A DNA stretch of 64,000 nt from Hymenopus coronatus (taxonomy: Eukaryota > Arthropoda > Insecta > Mantodea > Hymenopodidae): contig CM060891.1 in NCBI GenBank assembly GCA_030762935.1, positions 1,558,501-1,622,500 on the forward strand. Reading direction: 5' to 3'. The notes beneath the pieces are model-generated. The model did no database searches and was not told where the DNA came from. It saw only the letters and a program-made list of their open reading frames with translations. Below are positions 1 to 12,028 of the stretch, piece by piece. The position numbers were made by a program, and so were the translations under genes. Position 1 is the stretch's first letter. Each line of letters starts with the position of its first letter.

Positions 1-492
1 GTTTGTAAGAACAAAAACACAGTTGAATAAAGAGTATGTAGAGAAGGAACAAAGGAATGATGGATAGAGAAGAGAAAGGAATTTGACCTTGAAGTGCACA
101 TTCCTAGGTATGAATTTGTTTACGTACAAGGCAGGGCCCTGTGTCTGTATCAAGAAACGCTATTATGGGGGACGGCCACGGCGTGTGTCTTATACAGGTG
201 ATATTTAGTAGACAACAATCAGACATAAGTGTATATCATTTTAATACTACTATTGTCATAAATGAAGTACAAATTTCAGGGTTTAGTGTGTTTTATACGG
301 CCCTGAACTGTTTACATACACCACTCCAGCGTGAGCCACGTGACCCAACGTCTAACACAGGCAATAATATTTATCCTAAAACACAGTGCAGTTTTCCTCA
401 TTAACATAACTTTAGAAAATAGCGAAAAACTGCAAAACTGGATCATCATAGCGTTCTCAAAATGCTGCTACAAATATTTGTAGTTATTCACC
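1..492. other. Dispersed-repeat fragments, no gene seen
   Basis: No convincing gene is present. Two pieces recur elsewhere in the window. About 187-310 (starting TCTTATACAGGTGATATTTA) resembles 31556-31780, sharing the ATTTCAGGGT and TTTATA blocks. About 357-490 (containing AACATAACTTTAGAAAA and GCTGCTACAAA) resembles 32912-33022. The two pieces lie close together at both places, so they may belong to one dispersed repeat of unknown class. The 87-codon open frame here has no recognisable domain. Confidence 0.5.
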
Positions 493-537
493 TTCCTCTC
501 GCGCGCGCGCGCTCTCTCTCTCTCTCTCGCTCTCTCG

Positions 538-616
<79 letters not shown>

Positions 617-660
617 CATATATATGCCTATTTTATTAATTTATAAATATATGTATATAT
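493..660. repeat. CG/CT/TA compound microsatellite
   Basis: A short CG run at about 501-510 is followed by a CT tract to about 578, interrupted three times by G, and then a TA/CATA tract to about 655. The transition from polypyrimidine to alternating TA is abrupt. Open frames across it (Ser-Leu then Tyr-Ile) are artefacts of the repeat. Confidence 0.95.
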
Positions 661-789
661 GTTTAATATTTCAATGTAGAAGTGATAGTCAAATGTTTCA
701 AAGCTGGGTCACTGATTTTTAATTACTCTTTACGTCACATCACAAGAAACAAAGGAATGGTGACGAAACTTCAAAAAACTAAATCTCAT

Positions 790-1195
790 TTCAAACATTC
801 ATATGGTTTCTCTACCTACTCTGCACAAACTATTCTTCTTATAAAAACTTATTCTCCTATTCACTTCATGATAATCGAGATAAACATTAACAGAAATTGT
901 CTTATTACTTGCTTCCTTGTAAGTAGAATAAGGGAATACACTAGGATAAAGTGATAGTCAAATGTTCTAAAAGCTGGTTGCTATGGTATTGAAGTTCCTT
1001 TGTTTGTATGACCAGGAGTTGACAAATTCCTGTATGAGATAAGTATAAGATTTTTAAAACTAAAATAAATTACAAAGAATATCTCAAAGACGATCAACTC
1101 CACAAAAAAATGCATATAACATAAATTGTTTGTTTTAACGAGCTCTACATTTTTGTGCAGTAAGTTTAAGTTTCTCTCTTAGAGTTTATCATGAG
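790..1195 (-). mobile_element. Element D, truncated copy
   Basis: This is part of the dispersed non-coding element found many times between 10 and 35.5 kb. On the plus strand it shows the family's blocks in reverse order: a degenerate TTTCTCTACC end, the GATAAACATTAACAGAAATT block, CTTGTAAGTAG, AAGTGATAGTCAAATGTT, GAGTTGACAAATTCC and a poly-T stretch near 1140. A shorter scrap of the same family (GTGATAGTCAAATGTTTCAA) lies at about 681-712. There is no coding capacity. Confidence 0.75.
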
Positions 1196-1473
1196 ATCGT
1201 TAGTCGGCTACTCTATAATAACTTTGTCACTTTGTTTATCAGTTTATATTTAAAGAGTGCTAATACTCAATTATTTCATAAGAGTGTGACAATTAGCTTT
1301 TAGCAAGAGCAGTTCGCAGTTGTTTCCTCCAAACCTGGAAGGTGGAAGGAGAAACATTCTTTGTTAGAAGATAATCTATCGTTAGGGCACGTACGAGTAG
1401 CGTTGAGTCGAATAGAGAACCAAGTGATGGTAAAGACCCTTTTAGTTTCCAGAAGAGGATCTTTTCTTCATTG
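1196..1473. other. No recognisable feature
   Basis: This stretch lies between an element D fragment and the candidate LTR. It holds a 62-codon minus-strand open frame with no recognisable motif, and nothing else I can support. Confidence 0.4.
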
Positions 1474-1593
1474 TGTAACACTTGTCACGTGGGTGCATCC
1501 TGGGTAGGAGATAATGCATTTTCGGTAATATCAACTCCGGGTTCGCGGTCTTTCCGACCAATCGCAAAGAAGCCGCCATGTCAGTAATTTTGC

Positions 1594-1601
1594 TATAAAT
1601 A
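1594..1601 (+). promoter_or_regulatory. TATA box (TATAAATA)
   Basis: A perfect TATAAATA lies about 120 bp inside the candidate LTR and about 35 bp downstream of a CCAAT motif (GACCAATCG). Transcription would be predicted to start around 1620-1630, just where the 41-bp minisatellite begins. That would put the array inside the transcript. No initiator motif is clear. Confidence 0.4.
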
Positions 1602-1631
1602 GAAGATTACAGCACCTCGAGGCTGTCTTTT

Positions 1632-3660
1632 AGTTACATTCCGGTTACATCGCTGCTGACTCCCAGTTACATCTCTGCTGACTCTCAGTTACACATCGGC
1701 ATCCAGGTTCCATCTTTGCTGACTCTCAGTTACACATCCACATTCCAGTTACATCGTTGCTGACTCTCAGTTACATCGCTGCTGACTCTCAGTTACACAT
1801 CGGCATCCAGGTTCCATCTTTGCTGACTCTCAGTTACATATCCACATTCCAGTTACATCGTTGCTGACTCTCAGTTACATCGCTGCTGACTCTCAGTTAC
1901 ATCGCTGCTGACTCTCAGTTACATCGCTGCTGACTCTCAGCTACATATCGACATTCCAGTTACATCGTTGCTGACTCCCAGTTACATATCCACATTCCAG
2001 TTACATCGTTGCTGACTCTCAGTTACATATCCACATTCCAGTTACATCGTTGCTGACTCCCAGTTACATATCCACATTCCAGTTACATCGTTGCTGACTC
2101 TCAGTTACATATCCACATTCCAGTTACATCGTTGCTGACTCTCAGTTACATATCCACATTCCAGTTACATCGTTGCTGACTCTCAGTTACATATCCACAT
2201 TCCAGTTACATCGTTGCTGACTCTCAGTTACATATCCACATTCCAGTTACATCGTTGCTGACTCCCAGTTACATATCCACATTCCAGTTACATCGTTGCT
2301 GACTCTCAGTTACATCGCTGCTGACTCTCAGTTACATCGCTGCTGACTCTCAGTTACACATCGACATTCCAGTTACATCGTTGCTGACTCTCAGTTACAT
2401 CGTTGCTGACTCCCAGTTACATCTCTGCTGACTCTCAGTTACACATCGGCATCCAGGTTCCATCTTTGCTGACTCTCAGTTACATATCCACATTCCAGTT
2501 ACATCGTTGCTGACTCTCAGTTACATCGCTGCTGACTCTCAGTTACATATCGGCATTCAGGTTACATCGTTGCTGACTCCCAGTTACATCGTTGCTGACT
2601 CTCAGTTACATCGCTGCTGACTCTCAGTTACATATCGGCATACAGGTTACATCGTGGCTGACTCCCAGTTACATCGTTGCTGACTCCAAATTACATCGTT
2701 GCTGACTCCCAGTTACATCACTGCTGACTCTCTGTTACATATCGGCATTCAGGTTATATCGTTGCTGACTCTCAGTTACATATGGGCATTCAGGTTACAT
2801 CGCTGCTGACTCTCAGTTACTTATCGGCATTCAGGTTACATCGCTGCTGACTCCCAGTTACATATTGGCATTCAGGTTACATCGCTGCTGACTCTCAGTT
2901 ACATATCGGCATTCAGGTTACATCGCTGCTGACTCCTAGTTACATCACTGCTGACTCAGTTACTTATCGGCATTCAGGTTACATCATTGCTGACTCCCAG
3001 TTACATATCGGCATTCAGGTTACATCGCTGCTGACTCCCAGTTACATATTGGCATTCAGGTTACATCGCTGCTGACTCCCAGTTACATATCGGCATTCAG
3101 GTTACATCGCTGCTGACTCCCAGTTACATATCGGCATTCAGGTTACATCGCTGCTGACTCCCAGTTACATATCGGCATTCAGGTTACATCGCTGCTGACT
3201 CCCAGTTACATATCGGCATTCAGGTTACATCGCTGCTGACTCCCAGTTACATATCGGCATTCAGGTTACATCGCTGCTGACTCCCAGTTACATATCGGCA
3301 TTCAGGTTACATCACTGCTGACTCTCAGTTACATATCGGCATTCAGGTTACATCGCTGCTGACTCTCAGTTACATATCGGCATTCAGGTTACATCGCTGC
3401 TGACTCTCAGTTACATATCGGCATTCAGGTTACATCACTGCTGACTCTCAGTTACATATCGGCATTCAGGTTACATTGCTGCTGACTCCCAGTTACATAT
3501 CGGCATTCAGGTTACATCACTGCTGACTCTCAGTTACATATCGGCATTCAGGTTACATTGCTGCTGACTCCCAGTTACATATCGGCATTCAGGTTACATC
3601 GGGACATTAAAGTTAAATATCGCTGCTGACTCAGTTACATATCGACATTCAAGTTAGAAA
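1632..3660. repeat. 41-bp minisatellite built from 19- and 22-bp half-units
   Basis: The dominant 41-bp unit has two related halves that both start GTTACAT: one reads GTTACATATCGGCATTCAG, the other GTTACATCGCTGCTGACTCC plus two bases. In places the 22-bp half is repeated alone (for example 1870-1935). The first part is dominated by a CACATTCCAG variant and the second by GGCATTCAG, so the array has two domains. There are about 49 units. The 41-bp period is not a multiple of three and no long open frame results. Confidence 0.95.
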
Positions 3661-4045
3661 TCGCAACACTCAGCAATACTTAGTTAATTATCGGCGCTCT
3701 TAGTGTTGAATAAAGGCAGTTAAGCACATCTAGACTTAGTTAAATACAGCTAAGTCAAAGAAACAAGGTTATTAAGTATAACACGTGTGCGTCATCGATT
3801 AAGGAAGTTTCTAGTGATTATTTGATTTAGCAGATTGTACAGCAAAGTGCTTATGTCGTATCTTCTAGTTGGCAATAAATTGAAGTAAGAGTAGCGTGTG
3901 TTTACATAACTTTATAAGATCACTCCCCAAACTACCCTCATTCGCTACCACCCCGAGAGAGTCAAACCAGCATGCTGGCTGCGTTTAGCTGAGGCACCTC
4001 AACGGTACGTAAATCTTCACAGCAAAAGGTACGTAGATCTACTCA

Positions 4046-4215
4046 TCTGGTAGTGGAGTAAATCTTGAAGCGCCACCCTACATCTGAGCATGGGGCTAAA
4101 CGCTTCATACATGGTGCAACAACGAAAGCGCTTCATACTTGGCTTCCAACGTGGGTGGCGAGAGTCAAAATCAATGAGATAACACGGCAACTAGGAGACC
4201 TCAGAGACGACTTCA
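4046..4215 (+). other. Possible retroelement leader or gag-like start
   Basis: TGGTAGTGGAG at 4048-4058 could be a primer-binding site. An open frame from 4065 reads into a helical, charged stretch (INEITRQLGDLRDDFNNLKE) before running into the 32-bp array. The segment has the motif CTTCATAC twice and CCAACGTGGG once. The same combination occurs at 10053-10111, on the far side of the array, which suggests both belong to one element. The frame has no recognised domain beyond coiled-coil character. Confidence 0.3.
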
Positions 4216-7200
4216 ACAACCTGAAGGAGGGGCTAGACGACAGGAACAACACGACAACACCTGTGACGACCACAGAAACAACACGACAACGCCTGTGACG
4301 CCGACGTTAACAACACGACAACGCCTGTGAGATCCACAGAAACAACACGACAACGCCTGTGACGCCGACATTAACAACACGGCAACGCCTGTGAGATCCA
4401 CAGAAACAACACGACAACGCCTGTGACGACCACAGAAACAACACGACAACGCCTGTGACGACCACAGAAACAACACGACAACGCCTGTGACGACAACAGA
4501 AACAACACGACAACGCCTTTGGCGACCACAGAAACAACACGACAACGCCTGTGACGACAACAGAAACAACACGACAACGCCTGTGACAACAGAAACAACA
4601 CGACAACGCCTGTGACGACCACAGAAACAACACGACAACGCCTGTGATGCCCACATTAACAACACGACAACGCCTGTGACGACCACAGTCACAACACAAC
4701 ACCTGTGACGCCGACATTAACAACACGACAACGCCTGTGAGATCCACAGAAACAACACGACAACGCATGTGACGACCACAGAAACAACACGACAACGCCT
4801 GTGATGCCGACATTAACAACAAGACAACGCCTGTGACGCCGACATTAACAACACAACAACGGTGACGCCGACATTAACAACACGACAACGCCTGTGATGC
4901 CGAAATTAACAACACGACAACGCCTGTGAGATCCACAGAAACAACACGACAACGCATGTGACGACCACAGAAACAACACGACAACGCCTGTGATGCCGAC
5001 ATTAACAACAAGACAACGCCTGTGACGCCGACATTAACAACACAACAACGGTGACGCCGACATTAACAACACGACAACGCCCGTGATGCCGACATTAACA
5101 ACACGACAACGCCTGTGACGCCGACATTAACAACACGACAACGCCTGTGACGCCGACATTAACAACACGACAACGCCTGTGATGCCGACATTAACAACAC
5201 CACAACGCCTGTGATGCCGACATTAACAACACGACAACGCCTGTGACGCCGACATTAACAACACGACAACGCCTGTGATGCCGACATTAACAAGACAACA
5301 CCTGTGACGCCGACATTATCAACACGACAACGCCTGTGAGATCCACATAAACAACACGACAACGCCTGTGACGACCACAGAAACAACACGACAACGCCTG
5401 TGATGCTGACATTAACAACACGACAACGCCTGTGACGCCGACATTAACAACACGACAACACCTGTGACGACCACAGAAACAACACAACGCCTGTGACGCC
5501 GACATTAACAACACGACAACGCCTGTGACGACAACAGAAACAACACGACAACGCCTGTGACGCCGACATTAACAACACGACAATGCCTGTGACGACCACA
5601 GAAACAACACGACAACGACTGTGATGCCGACATTAACAACACGACAACGCCTGCGACGCCGACATTAACAACACGACAACACCTGTGACGCTGACATTAA
5701 AAACACGACAACGCCTGTGATGCCGACATTAACAACACGACAACGCCTGTGATGCCGACATTAACAACACGACAACGCCTGTGAGATCCACAGAAACAAC
5801 ACGACAACGCCTGTGACGACCACAGAAACAACACGACAACGTCTGTGATGCCGACATTAACAACACGACAACACCTGTGAGATCCACAGAAACAACACGA
5901 CAAAGCCTGTGACGACCACAGAAACCACACGACAACGACTGTGACGACAACAGAAACAACACGACAACGCCTGTGGCGACCACAGAAACAACACGACAAC
6001 GCCTGTGATGCCGACATTAACAACACGACAACACCTGTGAGATCCACAGAAACAACACGACAACGCCTGTGACGACCACAGAAACAACACGACAACGCCT
6101 GTGACGACAACAGAAACAACACGACAACGCCTGTGGCGACCACAGAAACAACACGACAACGCCTGTGACGACAACAGAAACAACACGACAACGCCTGTGA
6201 CGACCACAGAAACAACACGACAACGCCTGTGATGCCGACATTAACAACACGACAACGCCTTTGACGACCACAGAAACAACACAACACCTGTGACGCCGAC
6301 ATTAACAACACGACAACACCTGTGACGACCACAGAAACAACACGACAACGCCTGTGATGCCGACATTAACAACACGACAACGCCTTTGACGACCACAGAA
6401 ACAACACAACACCTGTGACGCCGACATTAACAACACGACAACACCTGTGCCGACCACAGAAACAACACGACAACGCCTGTGACGACCACAGAAACAACAC
6501 GACAACGCCTGTGATGCCGACATTAACAACACGACAACGCCTGTGACATCCAAAGAAACACCACGACAACGCCTGTGACGACCACAGAAACAACACGACA
6601 ACGCCTGTGACGACCACAATAACAGCATGACCACGCCTGTGATGACGACAGAAACAACACGACAACGCTTGTGACGACCAAAGAAATAACACGACAACGC
6701 CTGTGATGCCGACATTAGCAACGACACATGTGATGGCGACAGTAACAACGCGACAATGCCTGTAAGGACGAGAGTAACAACACGACAACGCTTGTAACGA
6801 CCACAGAAACAACACGACAACGCCTGTAACGACGACAGTAACAACACGACAACGGGTGTGATGACGACATTGACAACACGACAACGCCTGTGACGCCGAC
6901 ATTAACAACACGACAACGCCTGTGATGCCGACAATAACAACACGACAACGCCTGCGACGACCACAGAAACAACACGACAACACCTGTGACGCCGACATTA
7001 ACAACACGACAACACCTGTGACGACCACAGAAGCAACACAACGCCTGTGACGACGACAGTAACAACACGACAACGCCTGTAACGACCACAGTAACAACAC
7101 GACAACGCCTGTGATGACGACAGAAACAACACGACAACGCCTGTGACGACCACAGAAACAACACAACACCTGTGACGACCACAGAAACAACACGACAACG

Positions 7201-9090
7201 CCTGTGACGACAGTAACAACGCGACAACGCCTGTAACGACGAGAGTAACAACACGACAACGCCTGTAACGACCACAGAAACAACACGACAACGCTTCTAA
7301 CGACGACAGTAACATGACAACGCCTGTGACGACCACAGAAACAACACGACAACGCATGTGACGACGACAGTAACAACACGACAACGCCTGTGACAACAAC
7401 AGAAACAACACGAAAACGCCTGTGACGACCACAGAAACAACACGATAATGCCTGTGACGACCACAGAAACAACACGACAACGCCTGTGACGACCACAGAA
7501 GCAACACGATAACGCCTGTGACAACCACAGAAACAACACGATATCGCCTGTGACGTCCACAGAAACAACACGATAACGCCTGTGACGACCACAGGAACTA
7601 CACGACAATGTTTGTGACGACCACAGAAACAACACGACAACGCCTGTGACGACAACAGAAACAGCATGACAACGCCTGTGACGACCACAGAAACAACACG
7701 ACAACGCCTGTGACAACAACAGAAACAACACAACGCCTGTGACGACCACAGAAAGAACCAGACAACGCCTGTGACGACCACAGAAGCAACACGATAACGC
7801 CTGTGACGACCATAGTAACAACTTGACAATGTTTGTGACGACCACAGAAACAACACGACAACGTCTGTGAGGAGTACAGAAACAACACAGCGCCTGTGAC
7901 GACAGCAGAAACAATATAACGCCTGGGACGACCACAGAAACAACACGACAACGTCTGTGACGACCGCAGAAACAACATGACAACGCCTTTGAGGACCGCA
8001 GAAACAACACGACAACGTCTGTGACAACAACAGAAACAACACGACAACGCCTGTGACGACCACAGAAACAACACGACAACGCCTGTGACGACCACAGAAA
8101 CAACACGACAACGTCTGCGACGACCGCAGAAACAACATGACAACGCCTGTGACGACCGCAGAAACAACATGACAACGCCTTTGACGACCGCAGAAACAAC
8201 ACGACAACGTCTGTGACAACAACAGAAACAACACGACAACGCCTGTGACGACCACAGAAACAACACGACAACGCCTGTGACGACCACAGAAACAACACGA
8301 CAACGTCTGCGACGACCGCAGAAACAACATGACAACGCCTGTGACGACCGCAGAAACAACAGGACAACGTCTGTGACGACCGCAGAAACAACACGACAAC
8401 GTCTGTGACGACCGCAGAAACAACACAGCGCCTGTGACGACCGCAGAAACAACACAACACCTGTGACGACAACAGAAACAACATGACAACGCCTGTGACG
8501 ACCACAGTAACAACACGACAATGTTTGTGACGACCGCAGAAACAACACTACACCTGTGACGACAACAGAAGCAACACGACAACGCCTGTGACGACCGCAG
8601 AAACAACACTACACCTGTGACGACAACAGAAGCAACACGACAACGCCTGTGACGACCGCAGAAACAACACTACACCTGTGACGACAACAGAAACAACATG
8701 ACAACGCCTGTGACGACCGCAGAAACAACACGACAACGTCTGTGACGACCGCAGAAACAACACGACAACGTCTGTGACGACCGCAGAAACACGACAACGC
8801 CTGTGACGACCGCAGAAACACGACAACGCCTGTGACGACCACAGTAACAACACGACAATGTTTGTGACGACCGCAGAAACAACACTACACCTGTGACGAC
8901 AACAGAAGCAACACGACAACGCCTGTGACGACCGCAGAAACAACACTACACCTGTGACGACAACAGAAACAACATGACAACGCCTGTGACGACCACAGTA
9001 ACAACACGACAACGCCTGTGACGACCGCAGAAACAACACTACACCTGTGACGACAACAGAAACAACATGACAACGCCTGTGACGACAACA
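4216..9090. repeat. 32-bp minisatellite, about 150 units
   Basis: The consensus unit is GACGACCACAGAAACAAC followed by ACGACAACGCCTGT. Common variants begin GACGCCGACATTAACAAC, GATGCCGACATT or GAGATCCACAG, and they are interspersed. The plus strand is very poor in T: the consensus has 13 A, 11 C, 6 G and 2 T. Because 32 is not a multiple of three, each frame cycles through all phases every 96 bp. This yields overlapping Cys/Val/Ser-rich minus-strand open frames of up to 747 codons, which are repeat artefacts. Later units (after about 7850) carry CGCAG in place of CACAG. Confidence 0.97.
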
Positions 9091-9246
9091 TGAATTTTGT
9101 GAAAGTGAGTGTCAGTGACGGCAAGAAAGAAGATAAACGTTTTATACTTGTATTGTATATCAAAAGTTAAACTTGTGTAAAGATTGTAGGACAGAACATG
9201 CATCACACACAGAATTTGTTAACTGGGGGGGGGGGGGAGAATCTAG
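9091..9246. other. Spacer with a 13-base G run
   Basis: This is unique sequence between the 32-bp array and the gag-like relic. It contains an uninterrupted run of 13 G at 9225-9237, followed by AGAATCTAG. A purine run of this kind could be a polypurine tract or a simple slippage product. The sequence does not decide between them. Confidence 0.6.
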
Positions 9247-10075
9247 TTCTGGGTGAATCCTACAGAACAGAGTCACAGAGAAAACCAGGTAGAAGGAATC
9301 ACAGCTGACAGTCAAAGTTTGTTGAACCTACCAAGAGAAGGGGCGCAGGTAGAGGCTCAGGGAAACAATGCACATACAGTGGAGTTAGAACAGGTTCCTC
9401 TAAATGTAGGTAAATTATTGCACATGTTAATGTTAAAAATGGATGAGCAAAAAAACCAGGTTGACAGTTTGAAAGAAATGAAAGAGGAAATTAAAAAAAA
9501 AAAAAATCAAAATGTAGCCCTGCAAGAAATCTTGAAAAAGCAGGCTGTAGACTTACTGGAAATAAAAAATAAAATTGAGGGCCTACAAGTAATGCAAAAG
9601 AAATCAAAGTGAGGGATATTAGAGCTAACTACTCAGGTTAGGAAAGGTTTTGAAGGACAAAAGTTAGAATGGGAGTAATACCGGCAAGATGTAGCGTGTA
9701 GGATGCAAGTGAGAGAGGAATCTAGCAACATAAAAACAGAGTTAGTTAAACGGGAACAAGACATTTTAGGTAAAATAAATCTTGCTGTGGTGAAACAGAA
9801 AAATGAACTAGAAAGGGTTATTGAAAGTACGACAGATGAAGTTTCATTAATTCATACTAGTGTCATGGGAGACATAGCAATAATAGACAAAACGCTAGAA
9901 ACCATAAGTGTAAATAGTGCCAAAACACGGAGCGAAGTGGATGAAAAATTGGATCTTATAGAAAAGAAATCAGAAGCAGAAAGAAAAGAGTTAAAAGAAT
10001 CCATCCTAAGGGAAGTCAATAGTAAACTTTCTAAGTTAAGTGTAGAATCAAACAATAATAAACTCTTCATACTTG
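9247..10075 (+). pseudogene. Broken gag-like coiled-coil ORF of an LTR retroelement
   Basis: One reading frame stays open here apart from two stops, TGA at 9610-9612 and TAA at 9676-9678; the frame is the same on both sides. The product is highly charged and predicted to be coiled-coil, with Lys/Glu-rich heptads such as VDSLKEMKEEIKKKK and KSEAERKELKESILREVNSK. It has no zinc knuckle, protease or polymerase. The first in-frame ATG is at 9424; upstream the frame is open only from 9247. Long N-terminal coiled coils are typical of gag proteins in many arthropod Ty3/Gypsy elements. Here the frame runs into element D, so everything downstream is missing. A degenerate host coiled-coil exon is the alternative. 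Confidence 0.45.
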
Positions 10076-10111
10076 ACGCCCAACGTGGGGCCAATAATAA
10101 ACGCTTCATAC
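10053..10111 (+). repeat. 20-bp imperfect direct repeat flanking a PBS-like motif
   Basis: CAATAATAAACTCTTCATAC at 10053-10072 recurs with one mismatch at 10092-10111. Between them is TTGACGCCCAACGTGGGG, which resembles a retroelement primer-binding region. The related string CTTCATACTTGGCTTCCAAC is at 4131-4150. The repeat sits at the junction between the gag-like relic and an element D copy. Confidence 0.6.
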
Positions 10112-10556
10112 AAAATTCCGCAAAACTCATCCAGAATAAAGATGTCTTCAGACTCTATTCCCAGAATATTAAAGATATGGATTTTATTTCTCATGTAGAT
10201 AAATATTTTAATATCTATACAATATTTTAACCAAAATCGTTGGAGACATTTTTGAGAAAATAAAAATCTTCAAAAATGTTCCATGTACAGGGTAGTTGGG
10301 GTGGGGGGATTTTCTTGAAAATTTTCGTCTCGCATCCTTGGAACACACTGAACTTAAATACCAAGTGTGGTATTTAACGAACTTTTCGTTTTAGAGCTAT
10401 GCTACCTACAGTTACACACACATACACGCACACGAATATTTTTCTAAAAATGTTTCTTTTAATCAGGGGGTCTGAAAACATATTTCCGGTGAAATCTCAG
10501 TAGTGAATTTTTGTGTGCAATAAATACTTCCTTTGTACATTGCGTGTAGAGAAAGT
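10112..10556 (-). mobile_element. Element D, 5'-truncated copy
   Basis: This copy lacks one end but keeps the GTAGAGAAAGT terminus at 10546-10556. It shows the family blocks TTTTGAGAAAATAAAAAT, GGGTAGTTGGGGTGGGGGGA, TTTTCGTTTTAGAGCTATGC, an ACACAC stretch and TTTCCGGTGAAATCTCAG in the expected order. It interrupts the gag-like relic on its left. Confidence 0.8.
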
Positions 10557-10724
10557 AAAAATAAGGAATGAAGAATAATCAGAATATCAATGTGTGAAGT
10601 TATTTAAAAAGCATCTAATGGACGTCAAAGATCATGTTAGTGTTATTTTCCAGACTTGACATTTGTTCTATTTCACACGACAATCAGCAAGAAGGTACCG
10701 TCATTGATGTGTTGCATTCACATG

Positions 10725-11436
10725 ATTTTCTCTATCTGTTCTCTAACAAACTAAAAGCTTATTCTTGTATCTACATCCTGCTAATCAACAGAAATTGTCT
10801 TATTACTTGCTTCTTTGTAAAGCAATAGTCAAATCTATTAAAAGGTGTCGCATTAAATCTGTTCTCTTTACACGGCCAGGAGTGCAAAAGGATGACTTCC
10901 CGTATTGGAATATTTACACCAATAACAACGAGTATCTCGGGAATGATTAATTGTATATGATATAAATTGTTTGTTTTAACACGATCTACATTTTATGTGT
11001 AGTAAGTTTTTATCTATCTCATACGTTTACAGTCATACAAAATTCGCCCAGAATAAAGACATCTTCAGAGGCTATTCCCACAAAATTCAGGATATACATT
11101 TTATTTCTCAGGTAAATATCTTTAATATACGATATTTTAATCAAAATCGTTATAGCCATTTTTGAGAAAATCAAACTTTTCGATAAAAATTCCATTTAAA
11201 CGGTAGTTGGGGGTGGGGGGATTTTCTTGAAAATCTTCGTGTCGTATCCTTCGAAGATCCCAAACTTAAATACCAAGTTTGGCATTTAACGGTCTTTTCG
11301 TTTTTGAGCTATGCTGTCCAAAGACACAAACACACACACGCTCCAGAAATGCTTGTTTTGGAAACCCAAAACATGTATTTGGGTACAATACAATATCTTT
11401 CCTATACACTATGTAAATAGTGAGTGTAGAGAAAGT
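10725..11436 (-). mobile_element. Element D, near full-length copy
   Basis: The copy runs from the degenerate end ATTTTCTCTAT (10725-10735) to GTAGAGAAAGT (11426-11436). The sequence before it, TGTTGCATTCACATG, is also conserved outside several other copies, so the true element boundary may lie further out. Internal blocks match other copies and no open frame is conserved. Confidence 0.8.
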
Positions 11437-11485
11437 AATGATAAAAGAGAAATTTTAGGGAAAATGTCCCTCTGTATGAGTATGT

Positions 11486-12028
11486 GTGAACACGTTAGGT
11501 CAAAAACAAAAAGCTAGTTAAAGACCAAACTTGGTATTTGAGTTCAGCAACACGAAGATGATCAAGGCAAACTCTCCAGCCCAAACTATCCTTTGCATGG
11601 GAAAGATTTACAAAATGGCTCAAACTGTTTTTATTCAAACAAATAAAATGTATGTACTGGATTTCCTGGGAGTGGCGTCTCAATCACTTCTGTATAACTG
11701 GTAAACCGTAACACTTGCACATCGCATAAAATCCACAATATTTTGTAGGGTTAGCCTTCTCCGAGATATTCCATGTTTTTATCGTAAATGTTAAACTATT
11801 TACATTTTTCTCAACAGAGAAATCGCCATTCGTTTTATATATCTTTGTTTTACCTCGCCAGCAAGAGAGAACAAATTTAAATTACATAGCAACAGTTTTT
11901 AAAACAATTGACTATCACTTTATCCTACTATATTCCCTTCTACTTACAAGGAAGCAAGTTATAAGACAATTTCTGTTAATGTTTATCTTGATAAGTATAA
12001 TGCAAGAAGAATAATCTTTTGTAAGAAT
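11486..12028 (+). mobile_element. Element D, truncated copy in plus orientation
   Basis: Family blocks appear in forward order: GTCAAAAACAAAAAGCTAGT, CCAAACTTGGTATTTGAGTT, GTAAACCGTAA, TTTTTAAAACAATTGACTAT, CTTACAAGGAAGCAAGT and GTTTATCTTGATAAG. It abuts an inverted copy at 12029, so the two could fold back on each other. Confidence 0.75.

Larger units (their letters stand above)
1474..4045 (+). mobile_element. Candidate LTR (TG...CA) with an internal minisatellite
   Basis: The segment starts TGTAACACTTGTCACGTGGG and could end at ...CTACTCA. It has a CCAAT box near 1558, a TATA box at 1594-1601 and AATAAA-type signals near 3711 and 3873. A primer-binding-site-like TGGTAGTGGAG follows two bases after the end. 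This order (promoter, polyadenylation signal, TGG-starting site, then a coiled-coil gag-like ORF further on) is what an LTR retrotransposon shows. No second LTR lies in the window, so neither the ends nor a target duplication can be verified. A 41-bp minisatellite fills the part after the TATA box. The call is an inference from architecture. Confidence 0.35.

Noticed and set aside
6366..8609. Minus-strand Cys-rich open frame of 747 codons, resembling a metallothionein-like or keratin-associated protein
   Set aside because: The cysteines come from the 32-bp unit read in rotating frames. Several overlapping frames give the same composition and none has a unique N or C terminus.
1632..9090. CRISPR array
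   Set aside because: The regular repeats have no unique spacers between identical direct repeats, no cas genes and a eukaryotic setting. They are ordinary minisatellites.
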